Below, in pieces: positions 40,723-47,592 of a stretch of DNA of 50,775 bases (positions are counted from its first letter, which is position 1; the number at the start of each line of letters is the position of its first letter). The translations under genes and the position numbers were made by a program. The notes beneath the pieces are model-generated. The model worked only from the letters and a program-made list of their open reading frames with translations. It was not told where the DNA came from and did no database searches. The DNA is taken from positions 1-50,775 of the forward strand of contig JAXMCI010000050.1 in the NCBI GenBank assembly GCA_046349435.1. The letters are read 5' to 3'. Source of the stretch: JAXMCI01 sp046349435. GTDB lineage: Bacteria > Pseudomonadota > Alphaproteobacteria > Dongiales > Dongiaceae.

Positions 40723-41328
40723 TCAGGCGCCGGTCGCCTTCTTGAAGGCGGGCCGCGCCTTCAGCCGCTCGCGCCAGGCGCGCAGCCCGGTCAGCGGCGG
40801 CAGCTCGACCGGGAAGTCGAGGCAGCGATGGACGATCGGCGCCAGCGCCACGTCGGCCAGGGTCATCGCCGGGCCGGCCAGCCACGGCTTGTCGCCGAGC
40901 CCGGTCTCCAGGATCGACAGCTGCGCCTTCAGCTCCTTGGCGTCGGCGTCCCAGCTGGCGGCGCGCTCGGCCGGCGCCTTCTTGGCCTCCTTGAAGATGC
41001 CGACATAGGGGCCGTTGAGCGAGGCGAGCAGCCAGTCCATCCAGCGCTCGACCTGGCTGCGCGCCGCCGGGTCGGTCGGGTAGAGCGAGGCGTTCGGCTG
41101 CTTGTTGCAGAGGTAGCGCAGGATGCTGTTCGACTCCCAGATCACCGTGTCGCCGTCGACCAGCGTCGGCACCTTGCCGTTCGGGTTGAGCTTGAGGTAG
41201 GCGGCGTCCTGGGTGTTGTTGAACTGGCGGCCGTAATCCTCGCGCTGGTAGGGGGTACCCAGCTCCTCGAGCAGGAAGATCACCTTCTGCACGTTGCCCG
41301 AGGTATTGCGGCCGAGAAGCTTCAGCAT
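40723..41328 (-). CDS. Glutathione S-transferase family protein
   Basis: A 201-residue cytosolic GST. The N-terminal thioredoxin fold has LGRNTSGNVQKVIFLLEEL (catalytic Ser/Thr region), LNPNGKVPTLVDGD with cis-Pro, and the glutathione-binding VIWESNSILRYL. The helical C-terminal domain contains LAGPAMTLADVALAPIV. In ring-cleavage pathways GSTs isomerise maleyl-type products, and the gene is flanked by RidA and dehydrogenase genes with a ring-cleaving bicupin upstream. A general detoxification role cannot be excluded. Confidence 0.85.
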   Translation of the reverse strand: MLKLLGRNTSGNVQKVIFLLEELGTPYQREDYGRQFNNTQDAAYLKLNPNGKVPTLVDGDTVIWESNSILRYLCNKQPNASLYPTDPAARSQVERWMDWLLASLNGPYVGIFKEAKKAPAERAASWDADAKELKAQLSILETGLGDKPWLAGPAMTLADVALAPIVHRCLDFPVELPPLTGLRAWRERLKARPAFKKATGA

Positions 41329-41368
41329 CCCATCTCTCCCTGAACCAGGTAAATCGGTCGCCGTGCGG

Positions 41369-41749
41369 TCAGCGGACCGGCTTGTAGGCGACGGCGTCCA
41401 TCTCGATCTTGCATTCGATCACGGCGCGCGCCTCGACCGTCGTGCGCGACACCTTCCCCTCCGGGAAGTACTCGGCGAAGACCTTGTTGTAGCGCCCGAA
41501 ATTGCGCGCGTCCTCGAGGTAGGTGGTGACCTTCACGACGTCGCCGAGATCGGCGCCGGCGAGCTTGAGGATGCGCCGGATGGCCTCGAGCGTCCAGCGC
41601 GTCTCCTCCTCGATGGTGCCGGAGAACATGTTGCCGTTCTCGTCCTTCGGCACTTGCCCGGAGACGTAGATGAAGTCGCCCGCCCGCACCGCAGGGTGGA
41701 AGGGCAGGTTCGGGTTCTTCTTGCCGATCGCGATGATCTCGTCGCTCAT
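41369..41749 (-). CDS. RidA-family enamine/imine deaminase
   Basis: A 126-residue protein of the RidA/YjgF family. It contains VRAGDFIYVSGQVPKDENG, TRWTLEAIRRILKLAGADLGDVVKVTTYL and the C-terminal RTTVEARAVIECKIEMDAVAY, where the conserved Arg and Glu of the active cleft lie. RidA proteins hydrolyse reactive enamines and imines to ketones plus ammonia. This would suit release of nitrogen after opening a pyridine ring. Lies 40 bp before the GST gene in the same direction. Confidence 0.87.
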   Translation of the reverse strand: MSDEIIAIGKKNPNLPFHPAVRAGDFIYVSGQVPKDENGNMFSGTIEEETRWTLEAIRRILKLAGADLGDVVKVTTYLEDARNFGRYNKVFAEYFPEGKVSRTTVEARAVIECKIEMDAVAYKPVR

Positions 41750-41778
41750 GCCGTCCTCCTGGCGCCGCCCCTCTCGAT

Positions 41779-41858
41779 GTCATCCCGGCGAAAGCCGGGA
41801 TCCATCCGGCCGCCGCCGCGGCGCTGGATGCATGGATCCCGGCTTTCGCCGGGATGAC
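41779..41858. repeat. Inverted-repeat element (GTCATCCCGGCGAAAGCC family)
   Basis: GTCATCCCGGCGAAAGCCGG at the left end is repeated inverted as CCGGCTTTCGCCGGGATGAC at the right, each itself a small hairpin. The core between them contains CCGCCGCCGCGGCG. It differs in sequence from the CCGGGCTTGACC family but has the same two-unit layout. Confidence 0.8.
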
Positions 41859-41887
41859 ACGTCATGTGCGCGCTGGCCGTCATCGTC

Positions 41888-43015
41888 CTAGAGCACGTCG
41901 GTCTCGATGATGTCGACGCCGCGCTGGCGGTCGATCAGGTAGCAGAGCCCGCGCGAATCGATCGTCACGTCGTTCGACGAGGCCAGCGCGAAGCCCGCCG
42001 GCGGATCCGGCTCGTAGAACGCCACCTCGCGCGGCTGGAACGGGTCGGCGATGTCGAGGATGCGCAGCCCCTTGGCGAACCAGGCGAAGGGGATGACCGT
42101 GCCCCTGAAGCGCTCCGAGGGCTGGTGGCAGCCCATCATCGGCGGCTGCGGCGCCCCGTCGGGGTCCAGCCCCTCGACCTGCCATGTCGCGATCGGCACC
42201 GGGCAGGTCTCCTCGGTGATGTCGTAGATCCAGGTGAAGGCCGGCGCCGCCGGCCACAGCTTGGCGACGTCCTCGTCGGCCACCACCATCACCCTGCGGC
42301 CCTTCAGATCCTGCGGGATCGGCAGGCAGGTGTGGGTCGGGTGCGGGAAGGCGGGGGAGGTGTTGCCGCCGGCGATCAGCCTCGGCTTCGACAGATCTGA
42401 TATGTCGAGGATGTAGTAGCCGTGGTGCCAGTAGCTGACATAGAGCCGGTCGCCCATGCGCAGCGGGTGGTGGCAGCGCGGCGGCGTCCAGTTCTCCCAG
42501 GGATAAGGCTCGCCGCCGGCCTTCCACTGGCCGGGGATCCACCAGCGCCCGACCTCCTCCGGCCGCGCCGGGTCCTTGAGGTCGAGGATCATCATGATGT
42601 TGCCGACATAGCCCTCGGCGGTCGGCGAGATGTAGGCGTAGCGCCCGTCGAAATCGTAGCGGTGCACGCCCTTGCCGTGGGTGCGCCACTTGCCGATCGG
42701 CTTCGGCTCGGCCGGCCGCGACACGTCGTAGATGCCGAGCCCGCCGCCGAAGCCGGGATCGCCCTCGGTGCCCTGCTTCTCGTGGTTGACGATCATGATG
42801 CCGTCCGACACCCGCACCTTGTGCGAGTGCCAGCCCGCCGGCACCTCGACGCGGGCCAGCACCTTCGGGTTCCGCGGGTCCGCCACGTCGACGATCGTGG
42901 TCCCGGTCGGCTGCCGCATGTGGCCGACATAGAGGATGGTCCCATCGACCCACACCTGGCCGCCGCCCGGGCAGTCGAGATGGCCGATCAGCCTCGCATT
43001 CTTCGCCCGCGCCAT
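41888..43015 (-). CDS. LVIVD-repeat beta-propeller protein, function unknown
   Basis: A 375-residue protein of repeated ~45-residue blades, each with a TTIVDVADPRNPKVLARV-like unit: LGIYDVSRPAEPKPIGKW, MMILDLKDPARPEEVGRW, YYILDISDLSKPRLIAGG, LRILDIADPFQPREVAFY and VDIIETDVL at the end. This is the LVIVD type of propeller. Several conserved histidines (WHSHKVRV, RCHHPLRMGD, SYWHHGYY, HPTHTCLP) suggest a metal site, as in the distantly similar selenium-binding/methanethiol oxidase family. No signal peptide is seen, so it is probably cytoplasmic. Its place between the bicupin and RidA genes suggests a part in the same pathway. Confidence 0.7.
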   Translation of the reverse strand: MARAKNARLIGHLDCPGGGQVWVDGTILYVGHMRQPTGTTIVDVADPRNPKVLARVEVPAGWHSHKVRVSDGIMIVNHEKQGTEGDPGFGGGLGIYDVSRPAEPKPIGKWRTHGKGVHRYDFDGRYAYISPTAEGYVGNIMMILDLKDPARPEEVGRWWIPGQWKAGGEPYPWENWTPPRCHHPLRMGDRLYVSYWHHGYYILDISDLSKPRLIAGGNTSPAFPHPTHTCLPIPQDLKGRRVMVVADEDVAKLWPAAPAFTWIYDITEETCPVPIATWQVEGLDPDGAPQPPMMGCHQPSERFRGTVIPFAWFAKGLRILDIADPFQPREVAFYEPDPPAGFALASSNDVTIDSRGLCYLIDRQRGVDIIETDVL

Positions 43016-43052
43016 CCTTAGCTCCTGCGCCCCGGCCTAGGCGGTTCGTGGC

Positions 43053-43210
43053 ATGGACTGCCAGGTCGAGCCCGGCAATGTCAGGAAAGAGAGCACGCGC
43101 GCCGTCCCCCGCGCGATCCCGCCCACGCCCCCTCTTGTCATGCCCGGGCTTGACCCGGGCATCCATCGTGCAGCGCCCCTGGATTGCCGGGTCGAGCCCG
43201 GCAATGACAA
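43053..43210. repeat. REP-like element plus partial copy
   Basis: A partial unit (43053-43085) containing CAGGTCGAGCCCGGCAATGT precedes a complete inverted pair at 43134-43210, CTTGTCATGCCCGGGCTTGA... with GGGTCGAGCCCGGCAATGAC. They fill most of the 245 bp between the bicupin and LVIVD genes; I see no gene there. Confidence 0.8.
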
Positions 43211-43260
43211 CGGGGAGCGCACGTCACTGCAGATCTGCGTCATCGCCGACGACACCCGGC

Positions 43261-44415
43261 CTAGGTCAGGCGGACGACGTCGCCGGCCGCGTTGCGGCCA
43301 TGCTTCTGGTAGAAGCCCAGCGCCTTCAGGGTCGGCTCGTCGCTCGCCACGAACAGGATGGCGGGCTCCGTCTCGGAGGCGTTGACGTGCTGGCACCAGC
43401 TGCCGCCCGGCACCACCATGGTGTCGAACCGCTCCCAGTCCACGCGCTTGTCGCCGACGATGCTGTGGCCGCTGCCCTCGAAGGGCGCCACCACCAGGCT
43501 GGCGCTCTGCTTCAGCGGCAGCGTCTTCTCGCCCGGCCGCAGCATCTGCATGAAGAAGGTCACGGTCTTGTAGACCGGCGCGCCCGTGGTCGGATCGACA
43601 TACTCGATCATGACCGCCTCGTGCGGATCGCCGTCCCAGCTGCGGAAGCGCTCGAGCTGCTCGCGCATCATGTCGTAGCGGTAGACGTACATCGGCGAGG
43701 CCAGGCCGGCGCCGCGATGGTGCGAGACGAAGCGCGGCAGCAGCCCGCCCTGGCCGTAGACCCGTTGCGAGTAGTCGACCGGGAAGCGCTCCGACTGCAT
43801 GACGCGGCGGACCTTCCTGCCTTCCTCCTCCTCGGTGTAGTCGTGCTCGAAATACATCGAGTTCAGCGCCTCGACGAGCGGCAGGTCGAGCACGCTGAGA
43901 TTGACCGCCGGCTCGCTGCCGCGGTTGCCGTGGTTGTGCCAGGTGTCGTGCGGCGTCAGCACCAGGTCGCCCGGCCCGAAGGTGATGTTCTCGCCCTCGA
44001 CGCCGGTGAAGTTCATCGCGCCGGTCAGGCCGAGCCGCACCGCGTTGGGCGAGTGCCGGTGCGGCGGCATGATCTCGCGCGGGTCGTTGAGGCGGTAGGC
44101 GACGTACATGGTGGTCGATGTCGCCCGGCTCGGGGCCAGCCCGGGATTGACCAGCACCAGCGAGCGGCGCTCCGAGGTCTCGGTGGTGATCAGCTCCGCC
44201 GAGCGGTGCAGCAACGGCTCGATCTGGCCCTTGTACTTCCACAGGAAGGGGACCGCCTTGCGCCGGTCCATCACCTGGCGGTCCTCGTCGTGGTCGGCCT
44301 TGCGGTCGACCACCCAGTAGGGCGCCATGTTGTTGCGGTAGACGTCGGCATGGAGCTGGTCGAGGGCGGCCTGCCGGTTGTCGCCCGGATCGGCGCTGCG
44401 GGCTTCGACGCTCAT
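43261..44415 (-). CDS. Bicupin dioxygenase of the gentisate/salicylate dioxygenase family
   Basis: A 384-residue bicupin. The N-terminal cupin has Fe(II) ligands His119 and His121 in IMPPHRHSPNAVRLGL and His160 in LTPHDTWHNHGNRG, the arrangement of gentisate 1,2-dioxygenases. The C-terminal cupin reads GSGHSIVGDKRVDWERFDTMVVPGGSWCQHVN and ILFVASDEPTLKALGFYQ. The family includes salicylate 1,2-dioxygenase, 1-hydroxy-2-naphthoate dioxygenase and gentisate dioxygenase, all cleaving next to a carboxylate. The gene begins an eleven-gene directon that contains B6-degrading enzymes and is divergent from an FCD regulator across a palindrome. An aromatic substrate from a different pathway remains possible. 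Confidence 0.83.
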   Translation of the reverse strand: MSVEARSADPGDNRQAALDQLHADVYRNNMAPYWVVDRKADHDEDRQVMDRRKAVPFLWKYKGQIEPLLHRSAELITTETSERRSLVLVNPGLAPSRATSTTMYVAYRLNDPREIMPPHRHSPNAVRLGLTGAMNFTGVEGENITFGPGDLVLTPHDTWHNHGNRGSEPAVNLSVLDLPLVEALNSMYFEHDYTEEEEGRKVRRVMQSERFPVDYSQRVYGQGGLLPRFVSHHRGAGLASPMYVYRYDMMREQLERFRSWDGDPHEAVMIEYVDPTTGAPVYKTVTFFMQMLRPGEKTLPLKQSASLVVAPFEGSGHSIVGDKRVDWERFDTMVVPGGSWCQHVNASETEPAILFVASDEPTLKALGFYQKHGRNAAGDVVRLT

Positions 44416-44437
44416 CGCTCACCTCACGCTGGGCCTG

Positions 44438-44460
44438 CGAACCAATCCTCGATTGGTTCG
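44438..44460. promoter_or_regulatory. Perfect palindromic operator upstream of the bicupin gene
   Basis: CGAACCAAT (44438-44446) and ATTGGTTCG (44452-44460) are exact inverted 9-bp arms around CCTCG. It lies 23 bp upstream of the bicupin ATG and 164 bp from the FCD regulator. The first 13 bases recur exactly at 30207, and CGAACCAAT also occurs at 45634. Confidence 0.7.
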
Positions 44461-44525
44461 GCGGCCGCCTCGTAATCGGGCCGGGATCGTAACCATGCCG
44501 GCCGGAGAGCGTCAACCGCGGATCC

Positions 44526-44549
44526 CGATTGGTGCGGCGATTGTTGCGG
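44526..44549. promoter_or_regulatory. Tandem 12-bp direct repeat in the regulator promoter region
   Basis: CGATTGGTGCGG (44526-44537) is directly followed by CGATTGTTGCGG (44538-44549), 11 of 12 identical. The GATTGGT part matches the arms of the nearby palindrome. It may be a second operator controlling the FCD regulator gene itself. Confidence 0.45.
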
Positions 44550-44624
44550 ATTCCCGATCGTGCTAGCGTCGCATGCGCCACGGGGGGCCGTGCCGAGGCG
44601 GGCCGCCCCAGGAGAGCCGCGGGA

Positions 44625-45377
44625 ATGGAGCGAGCGGATCAGACCCTGAGCCGGCTGCGCCGGCTGATCGACGGCGGCGGCCTCGACGGCGGCCGCATGC
44701 CGCCGGAGCGCGAGCTGGCGAGCGAGCTCGGCGTCGGCCGCCGCTCGCTCCGGCGCGCGCTCGACGTGCTCGAGCAGGAGGGCCGGATCTCGCGCCAGCA
44801 GGGCCGCGGCACCTTCCTGACCGAGGCCAACGGCGCCGGTCCCTTGAACCACCATCCCGCCGCCGCGCTGCTGCTCGCCGCCGCCGCCGAGGACGGCCGC
44901 GGCGGCCCGTCGCTCGAATCGATCCTCGACCACACCAACCCGGTCGAGGTCATCGAGGTGCGGCTCGCCGTCGAGCCGGTGATGGCGCGGCTCGCCGCCT
45001 TCCGCGCCTCCACCGCCGAGATCAAGCGCCTGCAGGCGCTGGCGTCCGAGACCCGCGCCGCCGCCGAGCCCGCCGCCTACGAGCTGGCCGACGGCCGCTT
45101 CCACCGCACCATCGCGGAGGCCGCGCGCAACGCCCTCTTCCTCGCCGTGTTCGACACGCTGCACGCCGCCCAGCGCGACGCCGGCTGGCGCCGCCTCGGC
45201 GAGAACGCCAGCTGCTACAAGCGCCAGGCCCTCTATGCCGGCTTCCACGAGGAGATCGCCCAGGCGATCGCCGCCCGCCAGGGCGAGCGCGCCCAGGAGC
45301 TGATGGCCCAGCACCTCGGCGACGTCCAGCGCCACGTCCACCAGCACGCCTTCCCCGTCGCCGGCGCCGCCCAGTAG
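44625..45377 (+). CDS. GntR-family regulator (FCD subfamily), candidate controller of the B6 locus
   Basis: A 250-residue regulator: winged helix with LRRLIDGGGLDGGRMPPERELASELGVGRRSLRRALDVLEQEGRI and wing RQQGRGTFL, then a helical FCD domain with VIEVRLAVEPVMARLAAFRAS, ADGRFHRTIAEAARN and GFHEEIAQAIAARQ, where the metal-binding Asp/His residues lie. The ATG at 44625 follows AGGAG. It is divergent from the bicupin gene and followed by a GMC oxidoreductase gene. Likely acts as an acid-responsive repressor; its target is suggested by the CGAACCAAT boxes. Confidence 0.82.
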   Translation: MERADQTLSRLRRLIDGGGLDGGRMPPERELASELGVGRRSLRRALDVLEQEGRISRQQGRGTFLTEANGAGPLNHHPAAALLLAAAAEDGRGGPSLESILDHTNPVEVIEVRLAVEPVMARLAAFRASTAEIKRLQALASETRAAAEPAAYELADGRFHRTIAEAARNALFLAVFDTLHAAQRDAGWRRLGENASCYKRQALYAGFHEEIAQAIAARQGERAQELMAQHLGDVQRHVHQHAFPVAGAAQ

Positions 45378-45397
45378 CCCGGCGCCGACGCCCGATC

Positions 45398-45428
45398 CCC
45401 TCGTCCTGAGCCTGTCGAAGGACGAGGG
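45398..45428 (+). terminator. Hairpin after the FCD regulator
   Basis: CCCTCGTCCT (45398-45407) pairs exactly with AGGACGAGGG (45419-45428) around GAGCCTGTCGA. This hairpin with the GAGCCTGTCGA loop is a widespread extragenic palindrome. No T-run follows, so termination is only possible. Confidence 0.5.
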
Positions 45429-45465
45429 CCGCACGGCCCCTCCGTGCGAGCGGAGGGAAAATCAT

Positions 45466-45546
45466 GACTCGCGCGGAGGCGCGGAGGACGCGGAGGATGC
45501 GGCCGGGATCGCGTACGCCTCTCCGCGCCTCTGCGCCTCCGCGTGA
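45466..45546. repeat. Imperfect palindrome of CGCGGAGG units
   Basis: GACTCGCGCGGAGGCGCGGAGG on the left faces CTCCGCGCCTCTGCGCCTCC and GCGTGA on the right. It resembles the CGCGAAG palindrome at 20540-20601 with A-to-G changes. The 279 bp between the FCD regulator and GMC genes hold this, the hairpin and the operator-like sites, but no gene. Confidence 0.7.
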
Positions 45547-45610
45547 ATCCTTCTTTTCTTGCCCCGCCGACTGCGCCCATGCTACCGCGTTTGGCACTCG
45601 CCCGACGCTA

Positions 45611-45642
45611 TTGGTCGCGGGCGTGACCAACTCCGAACCAAT
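45611..45642. promoter_or_regulatory. Operator-like sites upstream of the second GMC gene
   Basis: TTGGTC (45611-45616) and GACCAA (45625-45630) form an inverted pair with an 8-bp gap. CGAACCAAT (45634-45642), identical to an arm of the 44438 palindrome, follows, ending 14 bp before the GMC ATG. FCD regulators often bind such TTGGT/ACCAA inverted sites. Confidence 0.5.
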
Positions 45643-45656
45643 GCCGGGCGAAACCG

Positions 45657-47282
45657 ATGGCCGGAACCAGCGAGTTCGACTACGTCATCGTCGGGGCCGG
45701 CTCGGCCGGCTGCGTGCTGGCGCACCGCCTGACCGAGGACCCCGGCACGCGCGTGCTGCTGATCGAGGCCGGCGGCTGGGACCGCGACCCCTGGATCCAC
45801 ATCCCGCTCGGCTGGGGCAAGATCCTGCAGCAGCGCCTGCATGACTGGGGCTATTTCTGCGAGCCGGAGGAGAGCGTCGGCGGCCGCCGCGTCGAATGCG
45901 CCCGCGGCAAGGTCGTCGGCGGCTGCTCCTCGACCAACGCCATGGCCTATGTCCGCGGCAACCGCGGCGACTTCGAGCGCTGGGCCGCCGCCGGCCTGGC
46001 CGGCTGGTCCTACGACCAGGCGCTGCCCTATTTCCGCCGGCAGGAGAGCTGGGAGGGCGGCGCCAGCCCATGGCGCGGCGGCGACGGCCCGCTCGGCACC
46101 CAGTTCTGCCGCTACGCCGACCCGCTGGTCGACGCCTTCGCCGAGTCCGGCCGCAGCGCCGGCCACGGCTGGACCGAGGACTATAACGGCGAGCGGCAGG
46201 AGGGCTTCGGCCGCCTCCAGATGACGATCCGGCGCGGCCGCCGCTCCAGCACCGCCACCGCCTATCTCCGCCCGGCCCTGAGGCGCCGCAACCTGGTCGT
46301 CGAGACCGGCACGCTGGTCACCCGCCTGCTGCTCGAGAACGGCCGCGCCGTGGGCGTCGAGATGGTCAAGGACGGCATCCGCCGCGAGGCGCGCGCCGCC
46401 CGCGAGGTGATCCTCTCCGGCGGGGTCATCAACACGCCGCAGCTCCTCAACCTCTCCGGCATCGGCGACCCCGACGAGCTCCGCCGCCTCGGCATCCCCG
46501 TCGCCGCGCCGCTGCCCGGGGTCGGCCGCAACCTGCAGGACCACGTCTCGGTGATCCTGATGTATCACCGCAAGACGCCCGGCCCGTTCCCGCCGATGAT
46601 GCGCTACGACCGCATCGCCCCGGCGCTGGCCCGCGCCTACCTGCTGGGCACCGGCCCCGCCGCCGACGTGCCGGGCGGCATCACCGCCTTCCTCAGGAGC
46701 CGGCCCGACGCGCCGCTCCCCGACATCCAGCTCCTCTTCACCGCCGCCCCGCTCGGCGCCTATCCCTGGATGAAGCCCTTCAAGGCGCCGTTCCCCGACG
46801 GCTTCGCCACCCGCATCGTCATGCTCCACCCGGAGAGCCGCGGCAGCGTCACCCTGGCCAGCCAGGACCCGGCCGCCCACCCGCGCATCCTGCAGCGCTT
46901 CCTCGCCACCGACGCCGACTGGAAGGCGCTGCGCGCCGGCGTCCGGCTGGCCCGCGACGTGGCGGCCCAGCCCGCGATGCGCCCCTTCGTCGCGAAGGAG
47001 ATCGCCCCCGGCGAGGGGAAGAACACGGACGCCGACATCGACGACCACATCCGCCGCACCTCGATCACCGTCCACCACCCGCTCGGCACCTGCCGCATGG
47101 GCCCGGCCGGCGACGAGACGGCTGTGGTCGATCCGGAACTCAGGGTGCGCGGCGTCGAATGCCTGCGGGTGATCGACGCCTCGGTCATCCCCGACATGCC
47201 GACCGGCAACATCAACGCCGCGGTGATCATGATCGCCGAGCGCGCCGCCGACCTGCTGCGCGGCCGGCAGGCCGCGGCTTGA
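45657..47282 (+). CDS. GMC-family FAD alcohol dehydrogenase/oxidase
   Basis: A 541-residue GMC flavoprotein: FAD motif YVIVGAGSAGCVLAHRL, second signature ARGKVVGGCSSTNAMAYVRG, SGGVINTPQLLNLSGIGD and the catalytic HHPLGTCRMG with NINAAVIM near the C-terminus. It is closer to the general choline-dehydrogenase-like group than to the pyridoxine 4-oxidase at 28613, and shares its fold only. It lies downstream of the FCD regulator with the same operator vocabulary, so it may belong to the same pathway. A role in oxidising the 5-hydroxymethyl group of 4-pyridoxate is an inference from context. Confidence 0.85.
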   Translation: MAGTSEFDYVIVGAGSAGCVLAHRLTEDPGTRVLLIEAGGWDRDPWIHIPLGWGKILQQRLHDWGYFCEPEESVGGRRVECARGKVVGGCSSTNAMAYVRGNRGDFERWAAAGLAGWSYDQALPYFRRQESWEGGASPWRGGDGPLGTQFCRYADPLVDAFAESGRSAGHGWTEDYNGERQEGFGRLQMTIRRGRRSSTATAYLRPALRRRNLVVETGTLVTRLLLENGRAVGVEMVKDGIRREARAAREVILSGGVINTPQLLNLSGIGDPDELRRLGIPVAAPLPGVGRNLQDHVSVILMYHRKTPGPFPPMMRYDRIAPALARAYLLGTGPAADVPGGITAFLRSRPDAPLPDIQLLFTAAPLGAYPWMKPFKAPFPDGFATRIVMLHPESRGSVTLASQDPAAHPRILQRFLATDADWKALRAGVRLARDVAAQPAMRPFVAKEIAPGEGKNTDADIDDHIRRTSITVHHPLGTCRMGPAGDETAVVDPELRVRGVECLRVIDASVIPDMPTGNINAAVIMIAERAADLLRGRQAAA

Positions 47283-47319
47283 ACGGGGCGCCCCCCTCGC
47301 CTATAAGGGAGGGCGGAGC

Positions 47320-47393
47320 GCGGGTGTAGCTCAATGGTAGAGCAGAAGCTTCCCAAGCTTACGACGAGGGTTCGATTCCCTTCACCCGCTCCA
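47320..47393 (+). tRNA. tRNA-Gly (anticodon CCC)
   Basis: A 74-nt tRNA with the 3' CCA encoded. Acceptor arms GCGGGTG and CACCCGC pair fully. The D arm is GCTC-AATGGTA-GAGC, the anticodon loop TTCCCAA gives CCC (reads GGG), and the T arm is AGGG-TTCGATT-CCCT. The anticodon stem pairs GAAGC with GCTTA except at its outer position. Confidence 0.93.
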
Positions 47394-47592
47394 GCCATTC
47401 CAATGCGTCAGGCGCCAGCCGCATGGGCGGGGGCCCGGCAGTCCGCAAGCTGGACCAGGCTTCCCCCAGTCAAGCCGCAGCCGCCTGAACCTCCGGCAAC
47501 CGCCGGCCGGTCTCGGTCGGCGGTCCGCGTGGTCGGACCAGGGAAGCTGCAGCGGGAAGCCCCGCGGAGTCACGCCTCCGACGCGGGTGGGA

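Noticed and set aside
40723..44415. A plain gentisate pathway (dioxygenase, GST maleylpyruvate isomerase, FAH)
   Set aside because: The only FAH-family gene is 30 kb away under a different regulator and the bicupin directon is full of B6 enzymes. It remains the main alternative for the bicupin and GST.
43048..44475. 475-residue plus-strand open frame opposite the bicupin
   Set aside because: It is antisense to the bicupin gene, begins in a REP element and has no recognisable domain.
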